A DNA stretch of 64,000 bases from the NCBI GenBank assembly GCA_047967505.1, contig CM106538.1; one strand, written 5' to 3'. Both the position numbers and the translations under genes were made by a program. This DNA is from Dipteris shenzhenensis (lineage: Eukaryota; Polypodiophyta; Polypodiopsida; Gleicheniales). Positions 47,601 through 60,172 of the stretch are shown piece after piece; the first letter of the stretch is position 1; each line of letters begins with the position of its first letter. The notes beneath the pieces were generated by a model that saw nothing but the letters and a program-made list of their open reading frames with translations, was not told where the DNA came from and made no database searches.

Positions 47601-48840
47601 TTGACATAACACTACACATCAGTTTTTGGTGAACACTCGTTGAAAACAATGTAAATGGCATTCAAGTGGCCTGTTCTGTAGCAAGGAAAAGAGGGGGAGA
47701 GAGTGAGAGAGCGAGAATGAGAAAGAGATTACTTGGATCCACACCAACGAGAAGAGGGGGGGGGGGGAGAGAGAGAGTGTGTGTGTGTGTGTGCTTGCCT
47801 TGAAATAGAAAGAGAGAGAAAGAGGGAGGAAAGGTTGGAGATCACATGCCACGTATTTATTTTTAAAATTAAGAAAAGCAACTGTGGGCTTTTTCACTTC
47901 CTGGAGCGTCGCCTTTACTTAGTCCTCCCCTTGAGGCAGGCCAAAAAACACTTTAGGCAAACCGTCCCTTTGTTTATTTTTTTATTTAGCGCCCAAGTTT
48001 TAAAACCCTTTATTTTTAAATTTGAATGTTAATTTCCAAAATTTGCTAACCACCTGACCTTAAACCTCGGTTTTTTTAGAACATTGCTTCCATGATGTTT
48101 CACAACAATTAATTTCAACTTCACAAAAGTATTTTTATTGATCCCCAAAAATCTCAATTTTTTAAGATGTATTTCTCTTCCATCCCCCCCCCCCCAAAAA
48201 AAGGGCCAAACTTTGGTGGTTTTTAGGATCTCCCAACAAAAATGAGAGAAAAATGATAACCCATCTGCTTCATCTCACATTGAGCACTATTTGGAATTTT
48301 TCTTTGCTCCAGCCCTCTTTTCAAATTTCATGCTGGCTCTTGAGCGGGAAGCTTCTTTCTCTATTTTTCCTCTCATGGGATGGACTCTCACGCCATTATC
48401 TCGTCACTTCTCTTCTCTACCTGCATTTCCCTTCCATTTCACTCTCATTCTTTCAAAACATTCAAGATTTTTGAATGAGATTCAACCTACCTTCTTCTTT
48501 CTCTATTTTGGCCGCTTCTCCTTCAAATCTCGCCACTTCCTCTCTCATCTAAGATTCCCCCACGATCTAAAATCATTTCATTTAGAAAGACAAGGCAATC
48601 AATGTTTTGAGTGAGACATGAAAGGTGCAAGCTGTTTGGAGCTTAGAAGGAGCTATTGGATGAGATTCTTTGAGAAAGGATCAAAGAAGATTGACTTTCA
48701 GGCATTGCAGTTGCTGATGCATGAGAATCAATCTTTCTTTTGCCCATCTCTCAATACTAGTTACTTTCCCTATTGCAATCTCTAACGGTACATGATTTCG
48801 AATCATTTGTGAAGGTTTGGGATCCATCCAGATAGCTTTT
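47601..48840. other. Low-complexity and AT-rich DNA
   Basis: (GA)n and (GT)n at about 47760-47792, C and T runs near 48185-48196. Phe/Leu-rich frames at 48253-48614 have no domain. Confidence 0.5.
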
Positions 48841-48844
48841 ATGG

Positions 48845-49670
48845 AGGTTCAGGTGAGATAATCTTTGGAACAATGCAACATAGTGATTATGACAAGATTT
48901 GTTTGTTAATGATATAACTTTGAAGAGACAATTAGTTTGTAGTTCATTTTGTGTAGTTGTGTTATTTTGTTTTATTTCATGGTTTGAAAACGTTGAAAAT
49001 TTTGTTGTTTTGTAAGAAATTCCATGAGAAATGAGTCTTTTTCACTCTTACTATCAATGGTTTTCTACATAATATTGCTCGAAATAGATTTCAAGATGTT
49101 TGGGAGCATATAATTTGTTTTGAAGCAAGAACCATCAACTTCATCAATCCTGGAACACATTTGGGACCATTAAGAGGGACAAGTTTGATCACATTTTTCT
49201 TTCAAAGAACCTTGCTCCAAGAATCAGGTACTATTCATTCATGTAGTTTTAGAATGTTTTTAGTTTTCAACTCAAATCAAGGTCTATCAGAGCAACTTGC
49301 ACATAGATTCAGGTGAGAAAACCTTTAGAACAATGCAAGACAATGAAAATAATGAGATTTTATGATGCAACTTTGAAGAAGCATTTAATTTGTAGTTTGT
49401 TTTGGTAAGTTTGTTGTTTTCTTTTAATACATGATTTAAAGAGGAAGAAATATTTTTTTGTTTTAAAAGATACACTCTTACTATTGAGTTTTTTTACAGA
49501 AGATGGTTTGAAATAGATTTTGAGTTGTTTGGAAGCATATAATTAGTATTGGAGAAAAATCCATCAACCTTAGCATCCTATTTTACAAGAGGGACCATTG
49601 AGGAGGACAAGTTTGATCACGTTTTTTCTTCAAAGATCCTTGTGAGGTATTGTTCATTCACATAGTTTAA
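48845..49670. repeat. Direct duplication, unit about 455 bp
   Basis: Sequence from TTCAGGTGAGATAATCTTTG (about 48849) to GTACTATTCATTCATGTAG (about 49240) recurs diverged from about 49307 to 49660, sharing CAACTTTGAAGA, TTTGTAGTT, GACAAGTTTGATCAC and TTCATTCA. It lies just upstream of gene X. Confidence 0.7.
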
Positions 49671-50470
49671 TAGTGTTTGATGATAAGTAAATGTTTTTTT
49701 GAATTTATAGATTTCAATCATTAGATTTTGCATGCAATTTGGGTTTTCATTTTTGCTTGGTTTGATACTTTTTTGAAACACGTCATGTTTGTATATTATT
49801 TGTTGATGTCAATGCTATATTATATTAGGTGAAAAGTGCATGAAATCATGCAAGCCGCTCGAAATTTAAAAAAGGTGGATATCTATTTTCAAATAGATGC
49901 AGAGAATGCACCATTTTTAAAGAAGAATGAATCCTCCTTAGCAAGTGAAAGTGATTTACTAGCTCTTTGAAATCTCTTTGAAATCAAGGAAAAGCACATA
50001 CGGATTTGTGGTTAGAAGGGAAAATATATCCGGTAGATCCACAAACTTGTGAGACTCCTCAATTCCATGGATTGATCAACTTAATAAAGTTCCTATGTAA
50101 GGGTAAGAATGGTTTGTTAGGATATTGTCGAAGGTTGATTGGTCATGGAGCAAGTAGCCATCACAGCCAATATCAATCTTTGCTTAATGAAAGAGACAAA
50201 AGAATTGCAATGTTGGAGGCTTGGAATCAACATTTGGTATCATCTATGCAAGCTACAAGTGTTCAAATGTCTACATATGATGGCATAGAGAAGAAACGTC
50301 AAAAATTACAGGTAAAGGTTCAAACATTAGATGCTCAGTTGGGAGAGAGCACTATAAATGCAATTCATTTACAGATGCGAAACACAACTCTAAAGGATGA
50401 GATCAAGAAGTTGGAAAGAACATTATCATTCATGAATAATACTCCAATGGGTCCAAGACTACATAAGAGA

Positions 50471-50776
50471 AAATTGCATCCAATGGATGAAATATCCAAG
50501 AAAAGTGGTCACTGGAAGCATCGAGTGAGAGCTTGTAGGAGTGTTTCAGAACTCATGTCAATCCATGATGAACACTATGATGCTATGGGTGAAGTGTTTA
50601 CAAAAAAAATATTGGAGTCTGTTAAATTGCATCCAATGGATGAAATATCCAAGAAAAGTGGTCACTGGAAGCATCGAGTGAGAGCTTGTAGGAGTGTTTC
50701 AGAACTCATGTCAATCCATGATGAACACTATGATGCTATGGGTGAAGTGTTTACAAAAAAAATATTAGAGTCTGTT
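50471..50776 (+). repeat. 153-bp in-frame tandem duplication in gene X
   Basis: 50471-50623 and 50624-50776 are identical except for one base (TTGGAG against TTAGAG). Each encodes 51 residues containing SKKSGHWKHRVRACRSVSEL. The second copy ends exactly at the B3 insertion point. Confidence 0.95.
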
Positions 50777-50777
50777 A

Positions 50778-50950
50778 CACAACAAGACAAAGCAACTATA
50801 GACACACTTGATAGACGCATAAAATAGCGGGCACATCTATAGGCATTGTTAGAATAGTGAAAATATGGGTGCGTCTAATAGTGTGTCTATTTGCACATCT
50901 AATAGTGCATCTGCACTGTGATTTAGATGCGGATTTAGATGCAAAACAGA
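50778..50950. promoter_or_regulatory. Left subterminal motif array of B3
   Basis: Copies of GCGTCTA-type units, many degraded to GTGTCTA or GCATCTA, within 170 bp of the terminus. Confidence 0.7.
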
Positions 50951-51163
50951 GAATACAGACAGTGAGATTTTGGTGCAAGCTGATAAATGTACATCACTAC
51001 TTTCCAAACATTGCCCATGATTACCAAAGCACATAATTTTAACAAAAATATTAATGCTTTTTTGCAAACCCACATATACAAAAATTAAGTGAGGGAGGAG
51101 AACGAGATAATATGTAAAATAGTTTTGCCATTATCAATGATGGGCTATGATTCAATCTCATCC

Positions 51164-54100
51164 TCAATGAGATTTATCTGCTTCAAAATCCAAACTAGTA
51201 TTGAGATCTAAAAATACATTCAGCCCACTACTACTTGTGCTACTCATGTGTTCATCGAAATCAGCATCACCAATGGTAGGCTCGTCCTCACATGTAATGG
51301 CCTCAATATCTATATCTCCTATCTCATGATCATCCTCCTCTCTCATATCGTGGTCATAATCACCTCCATGGCCATGATCATCCTCCATACGCTCCATATT
51401 AGAAAATGTACTATACATCACTTTGGAACGTGGTGTAATAGGTATGACATGCCACCACCTATTATTATCCCCCACCATTGGTTGATAGACAACCTAATTC
51501 AAACACAAATACAACCATGTTATTTTCCTTGCATCAAAGATATCAAATATTTAAAAGTGAGTATTTTTATATGTGTGTGTACAATACCTGTTCACATTGT
51601 TGCGGTAGTACTAATGTGTCCTTCTTACTTTGCCAAAACTTTGTGGAGTCAATAGTTACAAAGCCGCTTGCATGGCGCTTGATTGTTGCATTAGGGCCTC
51701 TTTCCACCATGTCCTGAAACCACTTTACATCCAAAACATACACAAAGAAGCGTCAAAAGTCAAGCTTAATAATATCTTGGATTATGCCACAATAATCATC
51801 CATGTCTCCATTGGCTCCCTCAAAGCTAGCAATGATGCCACAATCTTGTGTGTTTGTATAATCATCAATCTGTTGTGTTCGAAATGCTTGCCCTCACACC
51901 ATATAGCATTGAACATAGTATACTACACCAAGACAAAATCAATTAAATAAGCAATCTAAATTGTTGAAAGCTCCTAACTTATGCATGACATTCTATATAC
52001 CAACCTTGCTCATGCATCCCCTAGCATACTCCCATTCTTCCATTGTGATATGCATCTTCTCATCTCTCTCTGCTCTCTCCATTTTGTCAAGTAGCCAATC
52101 CACATGAATATACTTTGGAAGTGCTCTTAGATGCTGAGGGTATGGCACATGAGATCCGTGGTGTGTATGAAAGAGGGCCCTTTCTCCTTGTCTTCTTGCC
52201 TTTGCATCCTCGTATCTTGTCACCCATCTTTTCATCACATCACTATTAAGCATGCAGTAAAGGTTGATATTATTAAGCAACTCAATGTCTATTACTTTGT
52301 TGCGTCCTTTCCCTTGAGGCACAATAGAGGTCATCTTTAGGTCTTCATCATTTCTCCATATTCGTGGGAGAGAGCTATCCACATCAACAAGAAACTCAAA
52401 AATATATACAAGTGACTCTTGTACCAACCAACCCTCGGCCATGGTACCTTCAGGTCTTGCATTTTGTCTCACAAAATTCTTCAAGGTCTTCATGAAGCGC
52501 TCAAGGAAGAATAACCATCGTGCATGTACAGTACCGCATATAGCAATCTCATCCACCAAATGCACTATGAGATGTAGTTGGCTTGTGAGAATAGGATGTG
52601 GAAATGTCTCCTCCACTAAACAAACCACCTCCACTGTGACATAACTCGAGCATTCTCAAGCGTGGTGGGATCTATTTCCTTTGAGCTCACATACCTAGAA
52701 AGGAAAAAGTACGCCATATTAGCAATATGAACAGCTTGCATGGAGCATTGATACGCTTCACATTTTGTATCCTGTAAAGTACCTCACAAGCTAGCCCATC
52801 TTTTAAATACAATCCTTCACATCCTTTGATGCACTACGAGAAATGCTAGTAGGCAGTATGCATTGAACACACAAGGAATGGTTGATTAGTTGCTTCTAAT
52901 TCACTCACAAATTTGGAAGGAAAAAGATATTATGCACATAAAATACTTACTTGGAGCATCTTGTGCTAATCATGAGATTTTAAGCCATATAATTGCTCTA
53001 CACCTCTTTTCTTACTCTTTGTGAAGGCCCCCTTCAAACACCTCATGCATCCAGTGGGAGTACGAATTGTAGTGATAGCTAGCTTCACCACCACCATCTC
53101 TAGCTTTGATAACCTCCACGGTGGACGAGGTAAAAAGACTTGGCCTCTCTTGTGGCCAAGCTTCATGCATCCTCCCTGTGCTATGTAGATCCTCCCTTAT
53201 GCTTACGGAATCTCATGTCCCATTCAAATGTTCCCAAATGGTAGACACCACATTCTTGAAGATATGGATGGGATCAAGAAGGTGATTGATCTTGAGGTGG
53301 GATCAATATGATAAACGATAAAAGATGGAGTATCTAAACAAAATCTGGTGTTAGCGGGCAATCTTTATTTCCATTCAATATAGCACACAATAGTTACAAA
53401 CCCTTACCGGCTCATGCCAAGTGGTGGAGTCATCATGGAACCATCCCAAATTCTCATCCAATCTCCTGCAGTGAGTGACTGTGGGGAGACTTCATTCCAA
53501 GGGGTGACATATCTAGGATGATCAAGTAGAAGAAATCGATGGTGATTCTCATAGATGACCTTATTCAATGCATCTGCCCGTGAGGCAACTAGCAAAGGAC
53601 CACAAACAGGACATGCATGGTAACCCGATGTAGTGAGACCTAAACAATAGATGCAATTCAGAGTTGAAGGTGGGTTTAAGGTGCCACATCAATTGCCTAC
53701 TCATTATTAAAAGTGCAATGCTTACCTGAACACTCGCCATAGCATGAGAAGTCATGCATCGTCGTCCACATCAAGACTGCTTTGCAGTTAAAGTCTCATG
53801 ATGAGGGAGGCCTGCTCACCCTAACTGGCCATACACTATAAGAGGTGCTTTTGAGACCAAATGGGTTCACACCATCCATACCCAATCCAAGTCTCAAGCT
53901 CCTAGGTTCTTCCTTGAAGCTTGGCCATGTGTCTTTAATATGCTTCTACACAGGAGTGTTTGCGGGAGTTCTCCACTTGCCATCGGTTGATCAATGGGAG
54001 CAATGCTATGACATGAGCTCTGCAATGGATTTGCACTTGAATATATGTTGGATGCAAGGGATTATGGGAAAATGTCGTGGAACCTTACGAGGCACATCCA

Positions 54101-55041
54101 AAGTTTTGAGATCTGCTCTATATCTTGCCTCTCCACAAGTAGGACACTCTCTTGCATCCTTATGTGGTCCACGAAATAGAACACAATCGTTGACGCATGC
54201 ATGGATACCCTTGTAATCTAATCCTCCAAGAGAGATCACATGTTGCCTTGCCATATCTCTTGAGGTCAGTAATTTATTCTCCCTTGAAAGCATTTAACAC
54301 AATGGCATGCACGTGAAGACCATAAATGAGAAAAAGCATTCAAGTAATTGACCCACTAGCATAATGAGAGCATAATTTACCATGTTTGCAAAATAGACTT
54401 TAAAGCTTACTTGAGTAATGCATTCAAACTTGCATTGCTCCATCCATAGATGGTCTGCAAGTTTAGTAACTCAAGGGAGGCACATAGAACAAAGAATGTG
54501 CACCCCTCAAATAGTGGAGTCGATGCTATGGTAAAAAGATTGTCCTGCTCCATGCTATCATCCCTACCTGAGGATTGATGGACATATAAATCCTGCACCA
54601 TATCATCAAACACCTCCTCCTCCATGGCCTCATGAGGTAATGCGGAGGGCTACTATCACCATCACTCCATGCATCGATAATGGTCTCTCCTGAAGATCCC
54701 ATCTCATATCGCCAATGCTTCGCCTCCTCACGACGAGCATAGAACAACATATGCGAGTGTGGTACTACATCCTATATTAAATGAAAACGAGATCATAGCT
54801 CAAACACATGAACACCCATAGGTATCTCAATCAACCTTAACTCTTTAACACTTACCATGTTTACGGTCGCATCCCATTCTCCATACTTTGAGACGTGATT
54901 GAGTGTAATTCTGCATGCACGATACATGTTTCCTCAACATCGATCACACATACATTTGATTTTTTTCTCTAACCACATTTCGCGATGGTGGATATGGAGG
55001 GATTCATCCTCACTGAAGCTACTTGTTGAAGATGAAGACAT
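51164..55041 (-). pseudogene. Family B TNP2-type transposase gene (B3), broken
   Basis: Same exon order as the B2 transposase. The DUF4218 exon is open through 52634-51993 (LHLIVHLVDEIAICGTVHAR, FLERFMKTLKNFVRQNARPE) and lacks the 2-bp deletion of B2. Other parts are damaged: at about 53819 some 170 bp are deleted, removing the LPPSMAIKKGHVMLSLLIPG and EILWRGIEV region of the catalytic domain. Stops interrupt the DUF4216 region (TGA near 51755), and the C-terminus is shortened by a small deletion, ending DKSH at 51164. The ATG at 55041 again follows an acceptor-like site. Confidence 0.8.
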
Positions 55042-55084
55042 CCTACAAATAAACAACCCAAAAAATTTATTCTTGCATGAGTTG

Positions 55085-55705
55085 TAAATGTCAAAACTTT
55101 GTGGAGTGTCTAACACTGCATCTGTACTATGGAACGCATCTATAGGCGCATCTAAAACATGGTGTAGACGTGTTGATACACACATGTTTAGATGCACTGC
55201 TAGATGCGCTGATAGATGCGCTTTTAGATGTGCACACTGCAAGCTTATTTTTGAACCTACTTTTAGCGCACTTGCTTTCCTTCACATACTTTTAGCATCA
55301 CACGGCTTGCTTTCCTCTATTAATAAACATAGCTCCGGGCATCCACACTTATCTCCAAGCACCCACACTCATCTCCACACAAGAGAAGAGGGTAAACAAG
55401 GAAGAGAAGAAAGAGAAGTAGCTTTGAAGAAGGACAAGAAGCTTTCATACCTCTATCCAAGGTAAGTCTCTTGGCAGTTGATCTTCTTTGGAAGTTGCTC
55501 TCTTTGGATTCGTCCTTTGTCGTATGCAAGGACGGGATGTTTTTGCTACTAGTGTTGTTCTTTTTGTGATCGAGCGCATGTCCTTTTCAGTTTCTTTGAA
55601 AAAGGCGTTTGTCGGAGTACGTCTATAGACACGTCTAACAACGCATCTGACTTTTAGAAAAACAGATAGCCACGCCTATAGACGTGCTGTTAGATGCACT
55701 ATGAT
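55085..55705. promoter_or_regulatory. Internal motif clusters of B3 (divergent promoter)
   Basis: Degraded family B units at about 55105-55245 and 55615-55700, in the same relative positions as in B1 and B2. A donor-like CCAAGGTAAGTC lies near 55457. Confidence 0.6.
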
Positions 55706-55724
55706 GGTCTTTCTTATGTGTTCT

Positions 55725-56646
55725 TCCCCTTCCCCTTCCCCTTCCCCTTTCTTTTCCTTCTCTTTCCCTTCCCCTTCCCCTTCTAAGAAAGGGATTGCAT
55801 GAATGATGGAAAGAGGTTGCATGAATGAAGAAAGGGATTGCATGAATGATGGAAAGGGATTGCATGAATGAAGAAAGGGATTGCATTCGTGTGAGGAAAT
55901 AAGGGATTGCGTTCTCTTTTTCTCTCCTTTCTCCTCTTTTTCCTTCTCTTTTCTCCTCTCTTTTTCTCTCTTACCTCCTTTCTTTTTTCTCCTCTCTTTT
56001 CCTCTCTGTTCGTCTCTTTTCTCATCTCTTTCCTTCTCTTTTTTTGTTTCTTTTTCTCCTCTCTTTTCTCCTCTCTTTCCTTCTCTCTTTCTCTCTTTTT
56101 CTCCTCTCTTTTCTCTTCTCTTTCCTTCTCTATTTTTCTCTCTTTTGTCCCCACTTTTTCTCTTTTCACTTTCTCTCTTTTTCTCTCTAATCTTGTCTCT
56201 TTTTATTTCTTATCTCCTCTCTTTTTCTCTATTTTTTCTCCTCTCTTTTTCTCTCTTTCTCCTCTCTTTTCCTCTCCTTTCTCCTCTCTTTTCCTCTCCT
56301 TTCTCCTCTCTTTCCTTCTCTTTTCTCCCCTCTTTTTCTCTCTTATCTCCTTTCTTTTTTCTTCTCTCTTTTCCTCTCTTTTCTCATCTCTTTCCTTCTC
56401 TCTTTTATCCCCACTTTTTCTCTTTTCACTTTCTCTCTTTTTCTCTCTTATCTCATCTCTTTTTCTCTCTTATCTCCTCTCTTTTTCTCTATTTTTTCTC
56501 CTCTCTTTTTCTCTCTTTTTCTCCTCTCTTTTTCTCTCCTTTCTCCTCTCTTTCCTTCTCTTTTCTCCTCTCTTTTTCTCTCTTATTTCCTTTATTTTTT
56601 CTCCTCTCTTTTCATCTCTTTTTGTCTCTTTCCTTCTCTCTTTTTC
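55725..56646. repeat. CCCCTT repeats, 21-22-bp minisatellite and long CT tract
   Basis: (CCCCTT)n at 55727-55750 and 55766-55783. Five copies of GAAAGGGATTGCATGAATGA-type units lie at about 55788-55890. Then about 740 bp of almost pure TTCTCTTTTTCTC pyrimidine DNA. Ser/Phe/Leu frames across it are not genes. A purine-strand counterpart of about 275 bp lies at 59017-59292. Confidence 0.9.
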
Positions 56647-56664
56647 CCCACGTGAAGCTTCAAT

Positions 56665-56752
56665 AGCTTGACATTGAGCAAGTAGATATAGACTTCTGTC
56701 AGTCTAATTCAAAGAATGTAGGAGTCTGTAAATGCTTGCTCAATGTCAAGCT
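56665..56752. repeat. 88-bp foldback (MITE-like), copy 1
   Basis: A perfect 18-bp terminal inverted repeat (AGCTTGACATTGAGCAAG) encloses 52 bp. It is preceded by CCCACGTGAAGCTTCAAT. An inverted second copy of the same length is at 58911-58998. Confidence 0.85.
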
Positions 56753-58910
56753 GTCACTCTACTTTTTCTTTTGCATCTCATGACAAGGGCATGCTCGATG
56801 GTAATCTTCTTCTTTCTTTTCTTCAGTTCATCATGTGACCAAGAAGCACTTTAGCCTCACCTAATCTTCAGGATGCCATCTTTCGAGAGTTATATAACAT
56901 TTTGGGGCACCCTCCCACTCCTAGGGAGTTATACACATACATGATGGGTACTACAAACACCCCCCAGGAGTCAACAGTATAGACTCCAAACCACCCCAAT
57001 CCCACACCAACTGAGATTACCCCAGTGGAGTCGAGACAACCCACCTAGCTACAGAGTCGAGCCCCTTCTCCCCCCCTATAGTCAAGAGGTCCTTCTGCCT
57101 CGCAGAGCCGTCGGCATACTCCCGTGCAGTCGAGAGTCGCTTCTCCAGCTACAAGTGGCCAATGTAGTCTCGTGTACTTGAGAGTTGCTTCTCTAGCTAC
57201 GAGTGGTCAACGTACTAGCTCGACACGATAGGGCAGCAGGCATAGTAGCAACAGGAAGAGCAGTGGGGGATGCATGGCACATTGTTTTGGGGGGGGTAAT
57301 GGTGGGGGCGGGGATGATTCAGATGATGCAGACATGCCAGAGGGTGATGGTATGATGTTCTATGACATCATTCAAACATGAGGCATCTTGATGGATGCAC
57401 GGGGGAAGGACATCATGGCCTTCAGGTGCTCCATAATTGCTAACTACAGAGATTGCTTTATTCACTACAAAGACCATCTAAAAAAGTTGGCTAATGATAC
57501 CCTTGCTGATGTTCGCTCTAGGTATCCCAATCCCCCCAATGTTCAATTCACAAATAAATGGGCCAAGTCAAAGATTGTTGGGATACTTGGCAATAAAAGA
57601 TCTTCGCTTAAGAGGCAGGCACTAGCTGAGATTACCAGGAGAGAGGGAGTTTAACCACCAAGGAGCTAGCCCCACACCGCTCACAAGCATGAGTGGAAGA
57701 AAGCAATGAAGGCAACGAAGGTGGACCCTAGTCTGCAGCATGTGGAGGCACGAAGGATCCAAATGGAGCAATATGGAAACATGCATTTTGAAGCAAGGGG
57801 TGTTGAATCATGGGAGGCCCAATTTGTAAGTATCGATCTCAAATTATATTGTTTATGTGGTTTATTAGGAGGTTGTTTCTTTGTACTAACCCCTTTGCAA
57901 ATTGTGTCATCTTGCAGCTTGATATCATGGGCAGGTACTCTACTCATGTCAAGACAGCCTACCATCGCCACCATCACAGAGGAGATACATGGAGGCACTT
58001 TTATGATGATGGGTTTATTACTAAGGAGTAGTATGTTCAGGCTACTGGAGCGCCCCCCCATGTATTTAAAAGTAATTAAATAATGTCAATATTGTAAATA
58101 ACTGACCAAAATATCATTGGTATGTCTAGGAGCTCTGGAAATATCAAAGACCTGCACTCCTCTCCATAAGATCTGTAACTCCTCTATCAAAGGTGCCATG
58201 TACACATCCATATTTTTGGCCTTGTACTTCCCTGGCACAAGTACTGCAAGCATGAGGTGCCCCCTCTTTATTGTTAGCCATGGTGGGATATTGTAATTTA
58301 CCAAGACTATGGGCCATGTCAACCAAGATGTCGAGCATAACCCGAAAGGATTCATGCCGTCCATGGTGAGCCCAAGATGTAAGTTGCGTGGCTCCCTCGC
58401 AAAGTCCAGACATTGATTGTCTATGTGCTTCCAAGCTACACAATATACAGGAATCCTTAATGTGTCATTAGTGGACCGATGAGATGCATGCCAAGTCATC
58501 AACTCCGTATGGATTTGCATCGAAACATGTGTTGTATTCTTGCAATGATGGGAAAGTGTCTCAAGACCTTTACCGATATCTACTCACCCTGCAAGTCATC
58601 TCTATATCATTGTTCACCACACTTCAGAAAACTAGCCAAATCTCCATGCTCACGACGAAAGAGAATACAGTCATTATAGCAAGCATGGATGGTATCATAA
58701 TCCATACCCACCATTGTTAGAATCCTCTTTGCTTTATCTCTTGATGCGGGCATGGTATTTGGTGTAGGCAACATCTTCTCGAGCAACCTATCACAATTCA
58801 AACATACATAGGCTTCGAATAATGATGATTCTCAAAGAAACAATGAAGTCATGTCACTAATCCCACACCTTAGAATACCTGTAAGACATTGAGCAAGCTT
58901 AGAATCCTAC

Positions 58911-58998
58911 AGCCTGACATTGAGCAAACATTTACAGACTCCTGCATTCTTTGAATTAGAGTGACAAAAGTCTATATTTGTTTGCTCAATGGTAGGCT
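58911..58998. repeat. 88-bp foldback (MITE-like), copy 2, inverted
   Basis: AGCCTGACATTGAGCAAAC pairs with GTTTGCTCAATGGTAGGCT with two mismatches. It is the reverse complement of copy 1 (56665-56752), including the adjoining ATTGAAGCTTCACGTGGG and purine tract. Confidence 0.85.
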
Positions 58999-59016
58999 AT
59001 TGAAGCTTCACGTGGG

Positions 59017-59292
59017 AAAAAAGAGAAGGAAAGAGAGAGAAAAAGAGAGGAAAAGAGAGGAAAAGAGAAAAAGAGAGGAGAAAAAGGAGAAAAGAGAGAA
59101 AAAGACAGAAAAAGAGAGGAGATAAGAGAGAAAAAGAGAGAAAGTGAAAAGAGAAAACGTGGAGATAAAAGAGAGAAAAAAAGAGAAGGAAAGAGAGGAG
59201 AAAAGAGAGGAAAAGAGAGGAGAAAAAAGAGAGAAAAAGAGAGGAGATAAGAGAGAAAAAGAGAGGAGAAAAGAGAGAATGATAAAAGAGAG
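59017..59292. repeat. GA-rich tract, inverted relative to the 55.9-56.6 kb CT tract
   Basis: About 275 bp of GAGAAAAAGAGAGG-type purine DNA directly after foldback copy 2. With the foldbacks it forms a large inverted repeat with a spacer of about 2.2 kb. Confidence 0.85.
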
Positions 59293-60063
59293 TCACAATT
59301 CAAACATACATAGGCTTCGAATAATGATGATTCTCAAAACAAACAATATCCAAATAATGAGTCAAATTAATGCGGGAGCTAACCTCATTAAGGCTGAGAC
59401 ACTTGTATCCGACCACCCATAGTTTGCTTGCAAATTCAAGATTGAGAAACAAGCCTGTAGTTTAGACATCCTAGCACCCTCGTACAACTGTGTTGATTAC
59501 AACTCTTGCATATTGACCTCAAACTCTGACATCAAGTGTACATGGGATGTAGTGCCCGTGAAAATAGAATCCATCATGTCCACCATACCCTTGTCATCAT
59601 CTAGCAGATCTGGGAGACTATATTCTTGCTCAAAGTGTGAAGGTATATGCGCACCCTCGCCACCCTCCTCATCCTATCTCAAGATTTCATGTAAATATAA
59701 GATCTTGTCTCAAGGTTTCGTGTCATAGTGATATCCAATATTAATCACAAACTCAAATAGCATTGATTTATCGGTGATCCATCGCCAGGTGCAACACCAA
59801 CGGTGGGTACTGGTTCAGGCTCCTCCCCATACATCCGTAAGTGGCGCATGACAATACGACATTGATGTCATACTTCTTGCTTGCAATGAGTGCAATGACA
59901 ATACAACCTCTCTGTAAGCTACTCTACACTCTCGAGCTTCCACTCGTCCCTTCCATCTGCACACTTCCAAAATCACAACATGAGCTGCTGGAAATCTATT
60001 AAGATATAAAAAATAGCCACCCATGAGCTCCTTTTCTCTCTTCTGATAATAAGTGCCCTGAAC

Positions 60064-60172
60064 CGTCACTATATATCGACACTTTGCCCTATTCCGTTGC
60101 TATATAGTGACACTTTCTGGATATAAACATCGCTATATAATGACTGACCAGCATCACTATATAGCGACGCTA
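60064..60172. promoter_or_regulatory. Family A dyad array upstream of the TNP2 half-gene
   Basis: Four to five CACTATATAGCGACG-type dyads lie just upstream of the minus-strand transposase start, not beyond its 3' end as in A2. This suggests that family A, like family B, keeps the motif in its internal promoter. Confidence 0.7.

Larger units (their letters stand above)
58791..59338. repeat. 46-bp direct duplication flanking a purine-tract insert
   Basis: TCACAATTCAAACATACATA and the following 26 bases occur at 58791-58836 and again at 59293-59338. They bracket the second 88-bp foldback and a GA-rich tract. The duplicated piece is the transposase intron-exon border. Confidence 0.85.
58104..60060 (-). 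pseudogene. Family A TNP2-type transposase, N-terminal half
   Basis: Minus-strand segments in order: C-x-C-x2-C followed by an H-L-x-x-YG block (about 59840-59920), PEPVPTVGVAPGDGSPINQC, DDDKGMVDMMDSIFTGTTSH (about 59570), SILNLQANYGWSDTSVSALM (about 59400), then after the purine insert LEKMLPTPNTMPASRDKAKR and YDTIHACYNDCILFRREHGD (58795-58607). Then come LHLGLTMDGMNPFGLCSTSW and RGHLMLAVLVPGKYKAKNMD (58520-58150). These are Transposase_21 hallmarks, clearly diverged from family B. Stops and frame changes are present; the C-terminal half is absent here but a matching C-terminal remnant exists in A2. Confidence 0.75.

Noticed and set aside
55881-56671. Open frames of 254-261 codons rich in Ser/Phe/Leu
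   Set aside because: They are translations of a TTCTCTTTTTCTC-type pyrimidine tract; all frames of the tract are open and no domain is present.
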